DNA from: Lachnospiraceae bacterium | GTDB taxonomy: Bacteria > Bacillota > Clostridia > Lachnospirales > Lachnospiraceae | Assembly (NCBI GenBank): GCA_900199595.1 | Contig: FZRB01000025.1 | Span: forward strand, 1-61,885 | DNA: 61,885 nt | Direction of reading: 5' to 3' | Shown here: one piece after another, positions 49,537 through 58,658 of the stretch | Numbering within the stretch: position 1 is the stretch's first letter | Layout of the letters: each line of letters begins with the position of its first letter | Program-made: the position numbers and the translations under genes | Notes under the pieces: generated by a model | The model's database searches: none | Seen by the model: only the letters and a program-made list of their open reading frames with translations | Told to the model about the DNA's origin: nothing

Positions 49537-50466
49537 TCACTCATCAAACAGTATTGTCGAGAAATATCTCTCGGCTGTATCGGGAAGTACTGTTACCACT
49601 GTCTTACCCTCCCCCAGCTTCTTGGCCAGCTTCAGGGCCGCAGCAACATTCGTTCCACTGGAGATACCGCACATCAGTCCCTCTTCTCTGGCAAGTCTCT
49701 TAGATGTATCTATAGCTTCCTCATCTGTTACTATATAGATATCACTATATATATTCTGATTCAGTATCTGTGGAATGATCCCGTCTCCGATTCCCATCTG
49801 CATATGTGTACCTACAGTACCACCTGCAAGTATAGCAGCATTTTCAGGTTCTACTGCCCATATTTCAATATCCGGATACTGCGCTTTAAGAACCTCTCCT
49901 ATACCTGTAATAGTTCCACCTGTTCCGATTCCTGAACAGAAACCATGTATAGGCCCTGCCACCTGCTCCATTATCTCCAGTGCAGTGTGATTCTTATGAG
50001 CCATTATATTATTAGGATTTTCAAACTGCTGAGGAACAAATACCTTCGGATTCTCATCACGCATCCTGAGAGCTGTCTTCACGCACTCATCAATACATGC
50101 TCCTATATCACCTGCATCATGTATCAGTATAACCTCTGCCCCATAATGCTTAACCAGCTTTCTTCTCTCTTCACTTACAGAGTCAGGCATGATTATTATA
50201 GTTTTATATCCACGAACCGCTCCTACAAGTGCAAGTCCTATACCCTGATTACCACTTGTGGGTTCAACTATTATAGTATCTTCTTTGATAAGCCCCTGCT
50301 TCTCAGCTGCTCTTATCATCTTATAGGCTGTTCTGGTTTTTATAGAGCCTCCTATATTAGTGCCTTCAAACTTAACAAGCACTTCTGCACTTCCGGGTTC
50401 AACCATTCTGTTAAGTCTTATCATAGGTGTATGACCTATAGCTTCAAGTACATTGTTATATATCAT
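49537..50466 (-). CDS. cysteine synthase family protein (PLP)
   Basis: 309-residue type-II PLP enzyme of the CysK/CysM family, which makes cysteine from O-acetylserine and sulfide. Lys43 binds PLP, in NIGGSIKTRTA; substrate loop PTSGNQG (69-75); phosphate loop CSGIGTGGTITGIG. Two positions differ from the canonical CysK: SVKDR is SIKTR and SGNTG is SGNQG, so an alternative substrate (O-phosphoserine, homocysteine-type or lanthionine chemistry) cannot be excluded. AGGAGACA ribosome site. Confidence 0.9.
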   Translation of the reverse strand: MIYNNVLEAIGHTPMIRLNRMVEPGSAEVLVKFEGTNIGGSIKTRTAYKMIRAAEKQGLIKEDTIIVEPTSGNQGIGLALVGAVRGYKTIIIMPDSVSEERRKLVKHYGAEVILIHDAGDIGACIDECVKTALRMRDENPKVFVPQQFENPNNIMAHKNHTALEIMEQVAGPIHGFCSGIGTGGTITGIGEVLKAQYPDIEIWAVEPENAAILAGGTVGTHMQMGIGDGIIPQILNQNIYSDIYIVTDEEAIDTSKRLAREEGLMCGISSGTNVAAALKLAKKLGEGKTVVTVLPDTAERYFSTILFDE

Positions 50467-50499
50467 TAGAAAATGTCTCCTATACAGTTAGTTTATCAG

Positions 50500-50841
50500 T
50501 TAGAAATTTCTTCCGTTCCAGCCCCAGTCTGAGGTTCCACGATATTCTACATATATATTATTACCCGGGATACCAAGTTCCTCTTCATATATCTCGCATA
50601 TACGTGCAGTCATTTTGTCTGCAGCTGAGCCGCTTACTGAACCGAATACATCAACGGAAATGTATGCACCCTTTTCAAGTTTATTTCCAGCAAAATACAG
50701 ACAGTAATCATCCTCAAATCCAACCATGAGAAAGCTTTCAGGCTTTCCTATAATAGAAGCAGCCTCACCAAGCTTAGACTTGATAATCTCCTTCTTCTCA
50801 TCACTTACTTTAATAGAAATCTTTGAATCAATAAATGGCAT
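50500..50841 (-). CDS. macrophage migration inhibitory factor (MIF)-like tautomerase
   Basis: 113 residues from ATG 50841 (GGAGG 9 bases upstream; the 50877 start lies upstream of it). After Met the catalytic Pro1 is present (MPFIDSKISIKV). Other family positions are GVGFEDDY-like region VGFEDDYCLYFAG, SISVDVFGSVSG and a final IPGNNIYVEYRGTSDWGWNGRNF. MIF-superfamily trimers have tautomerase activity; bacterial ones are of unknown task, and some modulate hosts. Lys/Ile at the active-site pocket cannot be judged further. Confidence 0.85.
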   Translation of the reverse strand: MPFIDSKISIKVSDEKKEIIKSKLGEAASIIGKPESFLMVGFEDDYCLYFAGNKLEKGAYISVDVFGSVSGSAADKMTARICEIYEEELGIPGNNIYVEYRGTSDWGWNGRNF

Positions 50842-50956
50842 TTTTATTACCTCCAATATATTATAATCAAAAAGCACTATTCCTATTCTATCATCAAATA
50901 AGAAATAGTGCTATATGGTTTTTTATACAATGTACTATTCACGGTAACCTCATAAA

Positions 50957-52243
50957 TCATTCGGAAAGACCATACATAATTGTAACAACAACATCCTCTG
51001 CAAATTCCATTCCTTCAACAGGATTTTCAACCCCTCCCATTGTCAGGGATCTTACAACAGTTTTACTGTTTTCTTCCTTTGAAAATGCTCTCATTGGAAT
51101 CATCTTTGTATTTGTAAATCCCAGCTGCTTCAGTTCTTCATTCAAGGCTTTAGGGCTTTTATTACTATAGTTCTGAACAGACGATGTTATAGCTATCAGA
51201 TTGTTTATGATTTTTAGTCTGGAATAATTATCAACCAGAAAATATATAACTATAACCACAGAAAAAACTAAACATAATACAAGTGATATCCTCATATTAT
51301 CAAACATATCCTGAACGCCTTTTACTTTAAAATATATAATACCTGCAATATTTAAAAGGATGATCAATAATACAACAAATATTATCGCATAATTAATTAA
51401 ATGATGCTTCATCCTTTCTTTTTTAATTTTACCAAGATAAATATCGTACTGTTTGAATGCAGCACCTGATCTGTCTATACTCTCGTTATTATTGAGGTAC
51501 CCACCTGATTCTTTTACTCTAATGCTATCCGACAAACCAAAATTTTTAATAAAATACAAAGCTTCAACAGCATTCTGAAACCTGTCTTCACGATTATATG
51601 ATGTTGCTTTTTCAACAAATGCGTTCAGCCTGGCACTATTAATTCCGGTTATGTCTGTCAATGTTTTTATTGTTGCACCCAGACTGAATATATCACTTCT
51701 CTGATCCGACTCAAAAAATCCATGCTGTTCAGGAGCAGCATAACCTTTAGTCCCCATAGCAATCGTGTCTTTTTCCGCTTTCCCGGTATATTCCCGGGAA
51801 ATATTGAAATCTATAAGCTTTATATCGCCTTCTGAAGTAATTATGATATTCTGCGGCTTGATATCCCTGTGAATGATAGGTGGATTAAATGAATGAATAT
51901 CATTTAATATGATACAAACACTTTCTATTACATTTGAAATCATCCACTCAGAATTATTATTTTTATATTCCGGCACATCAAAGAAAACATCAAGGGTTTT
52001 CCCCTCGATGTATTCTTCAACAACATATAATGCCTGTTCATCTTCCATTATTTCAAAAATATGTGGAGTATTTTTAACAGGATGATTCTTCAGCTGATCA
52101 TATACACTTCTGTCATATGCCTTAACAATCTTGACTACGTAATTCTTATTATCTATAACACTTTCCACAAGCATTATATTTTTCTTGTCTCCAAGATATC
52201 TGATCAATCTGTAGGTATTTCTTATGTATTCATTGATATCCAT
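50957..52243 (-). CDS. membrane Ser/Thr protein kinase with PASTA-like C-terminus
   Basis: 428 residues. Kinase domain 10-235: Lys38 in VVKIVKA, HRDIKPQN (125-132), DFN instead of DFG at 145-147, APEQ (170-173), SDIFSLG. Two TMs follow (about 283-305 and 319-337), then a PASTA-like domain (about 364-425, GFTNTKMIPMRA). With two TMs, N- and C-terminal parts lie on the same side, i.e. both cytoplasmic, which differs from PknB/PrkC where PASTA domains face out. Operon partners upstream: an HTH-like protein and a DUF4230 protein, gaps 21 bases. Start ATG 52243, weak ribosome site. Confidence 0.85.
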   Translation of the reverse strand: MDINEYIRNTYRLIRYLGDKKNIMLVESVIDNKNYVVKIVKAYDRSVYDQLKNHPVKNTPHIFEIMEDEQALYVVEEYIEGKTLDVFFDVPEYKNNNSEWMISNVIESVCIILNDIHSFNPPIIHRDIKPQNIIITSEGDIKLIDFNISREYTGKAEKDTIAMGTKGYAAPEQHGFFESDQRSDIFSLGATIKTLTDITGINSARLNAFVEKATSYNREDRFQNAVEALYFIKNFGLSDSIRVKESGGYLNNNESIDRSGAAFKQYDIYLGKIKKERMKHHLINYAIIFVVLLIILLNIAGIIYFKVKGVQDMFDNMRISLVLCLVFSVVIVIYFLVDNYSRLKIINNLIAITSSVQNYSNKSPKALNEELKQLGFTNTKMIPMRAFSKEENSKTVVRSLTMGGVENPVEGMEFAEDVVVTIMYGLSE

Positions 52244-52264
52244 TTATATACAGCCTCATACAAC

Positions 52265-52711
52265 CTATTTTTGAACAACTAATAAATCAAATCCCTTTTC
52301 ATATAAAATCTCATTGAGCTCCATTACAGATAAACCTCTGTTTATTCCATAAATAATAATACTGTCTCTTGCATCCTTTGAATAAAATGCGCTGTTTCCG
52401 GAAAGTGCCAGACATTTTTCTGTCTCAGCAACACTACATCCGCAGGAAACGCACAGAGCAAGCAAATGATTACGGGTCGGCCTTTTGGCATTTTCGGATT
52501 TACTGAGCATCTTGCTTGCAAATGTTCTCTCTATCAGAGAATTCTTGATCACATCACTTTTACTGACCTTATGTCTGTCCATCAGCAATATAAAATAATC
52601 AGCAAATGAGATACCGGAGTATTTATCGATTCTTTCAAGATATTCATTTAATGATCTTTCGTCAGTCACTTCATGCGTCAGTTCTTTCATCAGATCATTA
52701 GTAGTTCTCAT
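52265..52711 (-). CDS. small HTH-like protein next to the kinase
   Basis: 148-residue cytoplasmic protein. Residues 35-100 (FADYFILLMDRHKVSKSDV...ASKMLSKSENAKRPTRNHLLALCVSCGCSVAETEKCL) resemble an XRE-type helix-turn-helix, and a second alpha-helical repeat follows (DSIIIYGINRGLSVMELNEIL). It may bind DNA or act as a partner of the kinase. Two 21-base gaps tie it to the DUF4230 gene and the kinase. Ribosome site GGAGT. Family not recognised with certainty. Confidence 0.65.
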   Translation of the reverse strand: MRTTNDLMKELTHEVTDERSLNEYLERIDKYSGISFADYFILLMDRHKVSKSDVIKNSLIERTFASKMLSKSENAKRPTRNHLLALCVSCGCSVAETEKCLALSGNSAFYSKDARDSIIIYGINRGLSVMELNEILYEKGFDLLVVQK

Positions 52712-52732
52712 ACTTCACTCCTATCGAATTAG

Positions 52733-53434
52733 TTACTTAGTGTTTTCTTTCCATTCAAACGAAATATTATAATCGTCTGTTTTATCATCAGCTGTCATGA
52801 GACTCTTAATTGTTTTCTCAGTATTCTTTTCCAGCTGGTTCCAGAAATCTCTGTTGCCATCAAGCTTTTCTTCTTCAGACTTTTTTAATTCTCCTACAAA
52901 CTGAGCATAATCAGTCAGTTCAGAACTGGTGAAAATAGATTTTTTGACATCATAAGTTTGGAAGCTCTTCTCATCAAGCTCATGAGACAACACCTTAGGT
53001 TCAGGCAGATACACAATTATATTCTTCTTATCATTATCAACATCAAACTCAACTTCTTCCATATCTATTCCGGCACTTATAGTTCCTGAATAGGTATAAA
53101 TAGTTTTGTCTGTTGTAAATGGTATCGTTATATCTGTATCAGAAAATTTCTGGCTTTTTTCATATGTTCCTGCATCTGTATAAAAATACTTATATGTAAC
53201 AAGCTCTCCGGCAGGAGCAACCATTTCTTTTACAGTCTGCTTATCTATTTTAACCTCAGGTTCTATTATCTCTGCTACAGTAGTAGGCTGTTCAGTTGTA
53301 GGAATCACTATTTCTTCCTTTGCACTTTTCTTACCTGATACACTTCCGACTATAAATGCAATAACGCCAATCAGTATTATTGCGATAACCACACAAACAA
53401 CCACTTTTATTGATATTACTACTCTGTTTTCCAT
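52733..53434 (-). CDS. DUF4230 domain protein, single-pass
   Basis: 233 residues from ATG 53434 (GGAGG 5 bases upstream). TM at about residues 3-27, a Thr/Glu-rich stalk (IVIPTTEQPTTVAE), then an extracytoplasmic domain whose KTIYTYSGTISAGIDMEEV, IIVYLPEPKVLSHE and later segments match the DUF4230 pattern. Such proteins have an unknown role. It starts the DUF4230-HTH-kinase operon after the terminator at 53503. Confidence 0.78.
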   Translation of the reverse strand: MENRVVISIKVVVCVVIAIILIGVIAFIVGSVSGKKSAKEEIVIPTTEQPTTVAEIIEPEVKIDKQTVKEMVAPAGELVTYKYFYTDAGTYEKSQKFSDTDITIPFTTDKTIYTYSGTISAGIDMEEVEFDVDNDKKNIIVYLPEPKVLSHELDEKSFQTYDVKKSIFTSSELTDYAQFVGELKKSEEEKLDGNRDFWNQLEKNTEKTIKSLMTADDKTDDYNISFEWKENTK

Positions 53435-53502
53435 ATCTGCCTCCATTAAAGAAAATCTTATAATAAAGAAACCATCTATAACAAAGTTAATATTATCAAA
53501 AA

Positions 53503-53532
53503 AAGGCAGCTTCTACAATTAAAAACTGCCTT
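53503..53532 (-). terminator. terminator before the DUF4230 operon
   Basis: aaggcag/ctgcctt stem with an AT-rich loop, followed by TTTTTT on the minus strand, after the Thr/Glu-rich membrane protein gene. Confidence 0.75.
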
Positions 53533-53549
53533 CATTCCTAAGCATTAAA

Positions 53550-54731
53550 TCAATCTCCACTAGTAATCGAAACCTCCAGAAGTTTTTGAGATACCCTTAA
53601 TGTTACCTCAGCATAGTACGCAGCTTCTTCATCTGACATCTCAGACTCATCCAGATCCTCTATTTTCTTTCCCCATTCAGCATATTTCATCATAATATCA
53701 GCATATTCAGATAGTACTTCCAGATCAGTAGGGTCATCACTCATATGCTTCATGAAATCAACATATTCATCCATAAAGGCCTCATAAGAATCCATCATTT
53801 CCTTAAACTCCGGTCTCATACCTGAGCTTGATTCCGAAGTGTCCGTTTTATCAATAGAATCATTTAATCTGATAGATTGCTCGATTTTATCAAAATCATC
53901 GGAATAATCATATTCAGATTTATAATCACTGATTAACAACACTTGTATGGTTTTACCTCTATCTCCATCAAAAATAATCTGATAATCCCACATTGCCTTA
54001 TTTTTACCACTAATTAAGTTATATGTTCTAACACTTGATTTTGTATTATCTATCCCTTCATATTTTAAAACAGTACTATCAATTAGTTCAAATGAACCTA
54101 GTTCTTTCATTTCTTCCAGTCTTTTTTCATAACATGAATTAATAAAGCTTGTAGTTATATTATTAAAATCAAAATCTGAATTTTCTTTATATACTACAAA
54201 ATATGCTACAACATTTTTATTATCTCCTGATAATGAGAGCATATTATCATCTCTTTCATCTTCAACCAAATAATCCGGTAATTCAAAACAATAATCATCA
54301 AAATATAAGATATTATTTGATGTATCATTCCATCCATTTCTTGCAGGCTTCATCTCTTCTGTAGTGGCCTCAGTAGTAACTTTAGTCGTAGCCTCAGTCG
54401 TAATTCTTGTTTTTTCAGTAGTTTCTTCAATAATATTTCTAGTAGTAATCTCTTTATCTTCTGATGCTTCTGTTATTATATCGTCACTATGTATTCTCTT
54501 GTTTCGTCTGATAACAGACGGAGCTGCCAGAGATGGAATAATTATCCAGAGCGCACATATGCATAAGGATATCTTAGATAGAGTCTTTTTCTTTCCATCT
54601 CTATTGCACAGATCAACAATAGCAAGAATAACGCCAATTATTGCTGTACAGCCCAATAAAGTTAATACTAATGAAGCTATTCCAAGAGAAGAGTTTTCCT
54701 GTTTATTGTTATTTAAAAAATCCTCACTCAT
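53550..54731 (-). CDS. DUF4190-like membrane protein with Thr/Glu-rich stalk
   Basis: 393 residues from ATG 54731 (GGAGG 7 bases upstream). Cytoplasmic N-tail, two TMs (LGIASLVLTLLGCTAIIGVILAIVDL, about 16-41 and ISLCICALWIIIPSLA, about 53-68), then a low-complexity stalk of TTE/TTR repeats (about 95-130) and an extracytoplasmic globular domain (140-300, YFDDYCFELPDYLVEDE) with a helical tail of Asp/Met-rich repeats. The TM hairpin is like that of the protein at 46262-47551, so the two are related membrane scaffolds. Confidence 0.7.
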   Translation of the reverse strand: MSEDFLNNNKQENSSLGIASLVLTLLGCTAIIGVILAIVDLCNRDGKKKTLSKISLCICALWIIIPSLAAPSVIRRNKRIHSDDIITEASEDKEITTRNIIEETTEKTRITTEATTKVTTEATTEEMKPARNGWNDTSNNILYFDDYCFELPDYLVEDERDDNMLSLSGDNKNVVAYFVVYKENSDFDFNNITTSFINSCYEKRLEEMKELGSFELIDSTVLKYEGIDNTKSSVRTYNLISGKNKAMWDYQIIFDGDRGKTIQVLLISDYKSEYDYSDDFDKIEQSIRLNDSIDKTDTSESSSGMRPEFKEMMDSYEAFMDEYVDFMKHMSDDPTDLEVLSEYADIMMKYAEWGKKIEDLDESEMSDEEAAYYAEVTLRVSQKLLEVSITSGD

Positions 54732-54793
54732 ACAAATACCTCCGTTTTCAGATTGGGGGATATTTATACTGATTTTCATAAACTAAATATAAA

Positions 54794-54853
54794 ATAACCC
54801 TCTTTCAATATATTACTGAATGAGGGTTATTCTTTGGTGTACAAAAAGTACAC
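54794..54853 (-). terminator. double hairpin after the GTPase gene
   Basis: gtgtac/gtacac (54837-54853) immediately after the stop codon, then ataaccctc/gagggttat (54794-54830) with T-rich minus-strand sequence beyond. The second is the likely terminator. Confidence 0.7.
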
Positions 54854-54859
54854 AGATAT

Positions 54860-56203
54860 CTATTTAATGTTTTTCAAAATGATAGCTACTATTTCCTTTG
54901 TAGTCAGTTTATGGGTTGCACTTCTTTCCTGAAGCTCTCCAATGATCGGCTGCAGCCTGGACATAATTCTCTTAACCGCCTCAGATTCCATGGATTTCTT
55001 AACCCACTCTACATCGTTTGCAGATTTTGCTCCGGTATATATCTGCTCAAAAACGTATATACAGCCTTCGCCGAGAGCAGCAACTATAGTACCTGCCACG
55101 ATAGCATTCAGTACTTCAGCACCTATGTTGATTCCGGGAATGGCATTCAGCACACCAAGGGCTGTCTTTCCCACAACGCCCGCAGTACCTGCTTCTATCA
55201 TACTCTGGAACAGACTCGATTTCTCGTCAAACTGCATATCATACATCTTTGCAAGACTCTTTATCTCTCCTATTTCCAGCGGAGTAAGAAGTGCGCCGTC
55301 CGAAAATGGAATCGGCGAAAGTCCGATTGTCGCAGCTGCAAGAGTAGATGCACCTACAAGTGAATGCGACATCATCCTCTTCTGTGCTAGTCTGTACCTG
55401 CCCACATCCTGCATGGACGCAAGCCTTCCCTCAGGAAGATAAAAATTCGTAGCCATAAGCAGTTCATCGAGGCCATAAGGAATGATGCTTACACCCTGAT
55501 CAATCCTGTAAGTGCTTGCAACTACAGGAATAATGGCTTTAAGATTGAGACTGGTCTTGGAATTTCTGGCAAATGCCTCCTGAACCATTCTTACATTCTC
55601 ATCTCTTTCAATCTTAGAATAAGACTTTGTGATAACCACAATGATCGGTACACTCTTCCAGAAAGAAGTAGACTTGATGAACATATCTACATTTCTTTTG
55701 GCAAATCTCTTGGAAGTACCATCTATGCAGTACCATATCATGTTTATCTGCCTGTCGGCGCCATTATTATTCTTTACCGAATCCTTAGTCCATTTCTTAA
55801 TGGCATTAATGGCTTTGACCTGATTCAGGTAACCATATTCAAAACCAATAGTATCAATAAGCCTGAACTGCAGATTGGGACCATCATAGAGTCTCAGTTC
55901 TTTCGTTATCTCTGTCTGAAATTCACTATCCGCAAGCAGAGTTCTGATGAGTGTAGTCTTACCCACACCGGAATTACCGATAACTACTACATTCGGCTTA
56001 CTGACAGGTGCATACATCATATTCTGATAAGCAGGACTCACATTCGGAATTACACCCCCCGGCCCCTGAGCCAACTGCCCATGGTTCATCTGAGCATTCT
56101 GATTCATCTGAACATTCTGATTCACCTGGCCATTCTGGTTTACCTGAACATTCTGATTCAATTGACCATTTTGATTACCAGAATTAATATTCTGTACATC
56201 CAT
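54860..56203 (-). CDS. GTPase with Asn/Gln repeat leader and DUF697-like hydrophobic tail
   Basis: 447 residues from ATG 56203 (GGGGGTG 7 bases upstream). An N-terminal low-complexity leader of (V/M)NQN(V/G/A)Q repeats fills residues 10-45. The GTPase has G1 GNSGVGKT (76-83), G3 DTIG (117-120) and G4-like ITKS (191-194) where NKxD is normal. The C-terminal half has hydrophobic Gly/Ala-rich helices (SLVGASTLAAATIGLSPIPFSDG, about 283-305; GVVGKTALGVLNAIPGI, about 343-361) as in DUF697 proteins of the YcjF/HflX-neighbour type. Probably membrane-associated; the regulated process is unknown. Confidence 0.8.
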   Translation of the reverse strand: MDVQNINSGNQNGQLNQNVQVNQNGQVNQNVQMNQNAQMNHGQLAQGPGGVIPNVSPAYQNMMYAPVSKPNVVVIGNSGVGKTTLIRTLLADSEFQTEITKELRLYDGPNLQFRLIDTIGFEYGYLNQVKAINAIKKWTKDSVKNNNGADRQINMIWYCIDGTSKRFAKRNVDMFIKSTSFWKSVPIIVVITKSYSKIERDENVRMVQEAFARNSKTSLNLKAIIPVVASTYRIDQGVSIIPYGLDELLMATNFYLPEGRLASMQDVGRYRLAQKRMMSHSLVGASTLAAATIGLSPIPFSDGALLTPLEIGEIKSLAKMYDMQFDEKSSLFQSMIEAGTAGVVGKTALGVLNAIPGINIGAEVLNAIVAGTIVAALGEGCIYVFEQIYTGAKSANDVEWVKKSMESEAVKRIMSRLQPIIGELQERSATHKLTTKEIVAIILKNIK

Positions 56204-56226
56204 ATGTATACACCCCCTCATTCATA

Positions 56227-56334
56227 CAAGTATACATTGTTGAACATAATTTCCACGGCAAGTAAGTAAAGCATGTGCGAAAGTATACATGTTCGACATC
56301 GCTTTTTGACTTACTTGCTCGCGATTAAAGTATG
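56227..56334. repeat. palindromic segment with three AAGTATACAT-like boxes
   Basis: caagtatacattgtt (56227-56241) recurs inverted at 56549-56563 (aataatgtatacttc) and directly at 56281-56290, while gcaagtaagt (56258-56267) pairs with acttacttgc (56309-56318). It forms the outer part of the non-coding 340 bases between htpG and the GTPase gene. Confidence 0.7.
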
Positions 56335-56540
56335 TTCGCGAACGAGCTGATGAAGCAAGGCTCGAGAGTATGCCTGAGAGACCGTTTCGGGTCTCGGCGC
56401 TTAGCGATTCAGACATCTGCTTTAGCAGGTGGCTGAGAGCTTAGCAAGCGAAGCGACCGCTAGGGGTACCCGAACCGTACGCGAGTAGAGTCTCTCAGGC
56501 ATATCATCTCGAGACTGCGTGTCACAGCTCGACGCGGCAA
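56335..56540. repeat. structured non-coding element, copy B (3' of htpG)
   Basis: Related to 35578-35770: both carry cgcgaacga, tatgcctgag, cttagcgattcagacatctgc, ggctgagagcttag, tctctcaggcatatcatctcg and cagctcgacgcgg in the same order. The perfect 14-bp outer stem is tatgcctgagagac/gtctctcaggcata; inner catctgc/gcaggtg. No separate terminator lies between htpG and this element. Confidence 0.78.
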
Positions 56541-56564
56541 CACTGTCTAATAATGTATACTTCG

Positions 56565-58589
56565 TCAGATCAGTTTTCCAAGTATCTCATTGCTGCGTGC
56601 CACAAATCTTGTCAGTTCTTCTGCCGTAAGCGGCTTATTAGCCAGTACTGCAAGATCATACAGCTGGCAGCAGATTGTCTCTGTCATATCCCCTTCAGGA
56701 TTATCCAGCACATACTTAACTAGCTTGTTATTCGAATTCAGTATAAGCGTCTCAGCATTTGCGCCGTAATCAAGTCCGCCCATACCGCCCATACCTGCAT
56801 CGGCATACATCTTCATCATCTCAGCCATACGTCTGTCAGCCTCTGACTGAGTAAGCATGGAGGATACATTTTCGTCCTTAAGAGATTCAACTTTAAGTTT
56901 AATGCTTTCCTTGCCAAGAGCCTTCTTGAAAGTCTCGGTAAGCGCATCTGTAAATTTCTTCTCGTCTTCCTCTGAAAGAGCTTCACCCTTAAATGATGCA
57001 CTTACATCAGAATCGATTCTCATGAACTTAACCTTATCGTCTCTTGCCTCCATCATAGTGATGTAAGGATTATCTATATTATGTGTCAGATATATAGCAT
57101 CAAGTCCTTCATCCTTAAACATCTGGATGTAGTTAGCCTGGGTTTCAGCATCGGAAATATAATAAACCGTATTTTCATGCTTTTCCTTGGCAGCTTCCAG
57201 ATATTCAGGAAGTGTGAGATATTTCTCCTCGAGATTCTTGAAGATCATATAGTCCTTCATCTTCTCGTCGAACTTATTGTCCCTGAGGCATCCGAACTTA
57301 ATGAACGGACTTAAGTCATCCCACAGACCTTCATAATCTTCCTTATGGTTTTTATACATGCCGATAAGCTTATCAGCAACCTTCTTTGTTATATAATCAG
57401 ATATCTTGGCAACGAAGCCGTCATTCTGAAGTGCACTACGTGATACATTCAGCGGAAGATCCGGACAATCAATAACACCCTTAAGTACAAGAAGGAATTC
57501 TGGAATAACCTCTTTGATATTATCTGCAACAAAGACCTGATTATTATAGAGCTTTACAGTACCCTCCAGCTTATCCATATTCGGATTGATTCTCGGGAAG
57601 TAAAGTATACCCTTCAGGTTAAATGGATAATCCATATTCAGATGTATCCAGAAAAGTGGTTTCTTGAAATCAAGGAATACATGTTGATAAAAATCTATAT
57701 AGTCCTCATCCTTGCAGTCAGCAGGTGCTTTAGTCCAGAGCGGATGTATATCATTCAGCGGCTTCGGCTCATTTTCATCCTCTTCCTCTTCTTCTGTATC
57801 TTCAGCATCTACTTCTTCTATTTCCTCTGCTTCTGCTTCAGAAGTATCGGAATCTCCTACCAGATCATCTTCCTCAGCCTTTTTCTTAGCTTTTTTCTCA
57901 GCTTCGATAACCTTGGCCTTAGCTTCTATCTCCTTATCAACCTCTTCCTTAGCCTTATCTTCATTTATATAATATATTTCAACAGGCATGAAGGAACAGT
58001 ATTTATTAATGACCTCTTTAACCTTAAACTCATTACAGAACTCAAGAGAATCATCTGCAAGATAAAGAGTAATAACTGTACCTCTCTCATCCTTGTTGCC
58101 TTTACTTATCTCATAGGTCAGTCCTCCATCACTTTCCCAGTGAACCGGCTCAGCATCTTCCTTATAGGAAAGAGTATCAATTGTAACTTTATCAGCAACC
58201 ATAAATGCAGAATAAAAACCAAGTCCGAAATGACCTATTATCTGCTCACTCTGATCCTTATCCTTATATTTCTCAAGGAAATCCGAAGCTCCGGAAAATG
58301 CGATCTCATTGATATACTTCTCAACCTCTTCTCTTGTCATTCCGATACCATTATCCTCAAATGTAATGGTCTTTTCCTTCGGACTGGAGGATACTGTAAC
58401 CTTAAACTTAGGATTATCCTCTATCTTCGCCTCACCCATGGAGTCAAGTCTCTTTATCTTTGTTATAGCATCCACTCCATTTGAAATCAGCTCTCTGATA
58501 AAGATATCATGATCAGAATAAAGCCATTTTTTGATAATAGGGAAGATATTCTCACTATTAATTGATAGATTTCCTTTTTGTGTCGCCAT
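56565..58589 (-). CDS. htpG: molecular chaperone HtpG (Hsp90)
   Basis: 674 residues. The N-terminal GHKL ATPase has YSDHDIFIRELISNGVDAITK (Asn and Asp ligands), EDNGIGMTREEV and QIIGHFGLGFYSAF. The middle domain has the conserved NVSRSALQND... equivalent and the C-terminus is a dimerisation region. A Glu/Asp-rich insertion (residues about 215-280, EAEEIEEVDAEDTEEEEEDEN) at the linker position is longer than in E. coli HtpG. Own promoter with CIRCE upstream. Confidence 0.96.
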   Translation of the reverse strand: MATQKGNLSINSENIFPIIKKWLYSDHDIFIRELISNGVDAITKIKRLDSMGEAKIEDNPKFKVTVSSSPKEKTITFEDNGIGMTREEVEKYINEIAFSGASDFLEKYKDKDQSEQIIGHFGLGFYSAFMVADKVTIDTLSYKEDAEPVHWESDGGLTYEISKGNKDERGTVITLYLADDSLEFCNEFKVKEVINKYCSFMPVEIYYINEDKAKEEVDKEIEAKAKVIEAEKKAKKKAEEDDLVGDSDTSEAEAEEIEEVDAEDTEEEEEDENEPKPLNDIHPLWTKAPADCKDEDYIDFYQHVFLDFKKPLFWIHLNMDYPFNLKGILYFPRINPNMDKLEGTVKLYNNQVFVADNIKEVIPEFLLVLKGVIDCPDLPLNVSRSALQNDGFVAKISDYITKKVADKLIGMYKNHKEDYEGLWDDLSPFIKFGCLRDNKFDEKMKDYMIFKNLEEKYLTLPEYLEAAKEKHENTVYYISDAETQANYIQMFKDEGLDAIYLTHNIDNPYITMMEARDDKVKFMRIDSDVSASFKGEALSEEDEKKFTDALTETFKKALGKESIKLKVESLKDENVSSMLTQSEADRRMAEMMKMYADAGMGGMGGLDYGANAETLILNSNNKLVKYVLDNPEGDMTETICCQLYDLAVLANKPLTAEELTRFVARSNEILGKLI

Positions 58590-58658
58590 TATAAACGCCT
58601 CTTTTCTGTTTATTGTTTTTGATTTTATTACTATTTTCCACGTATAGTAATCCTGTAT

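Noticed and set aside
57642-58484. 280-codon plus-strand frame antisense to htpG
   Set aside because: Composition is low-complexity Leu/Ile/Phe/Ser, it lies wholly inside htpG, and has no ribosome site; an antisense shadow.
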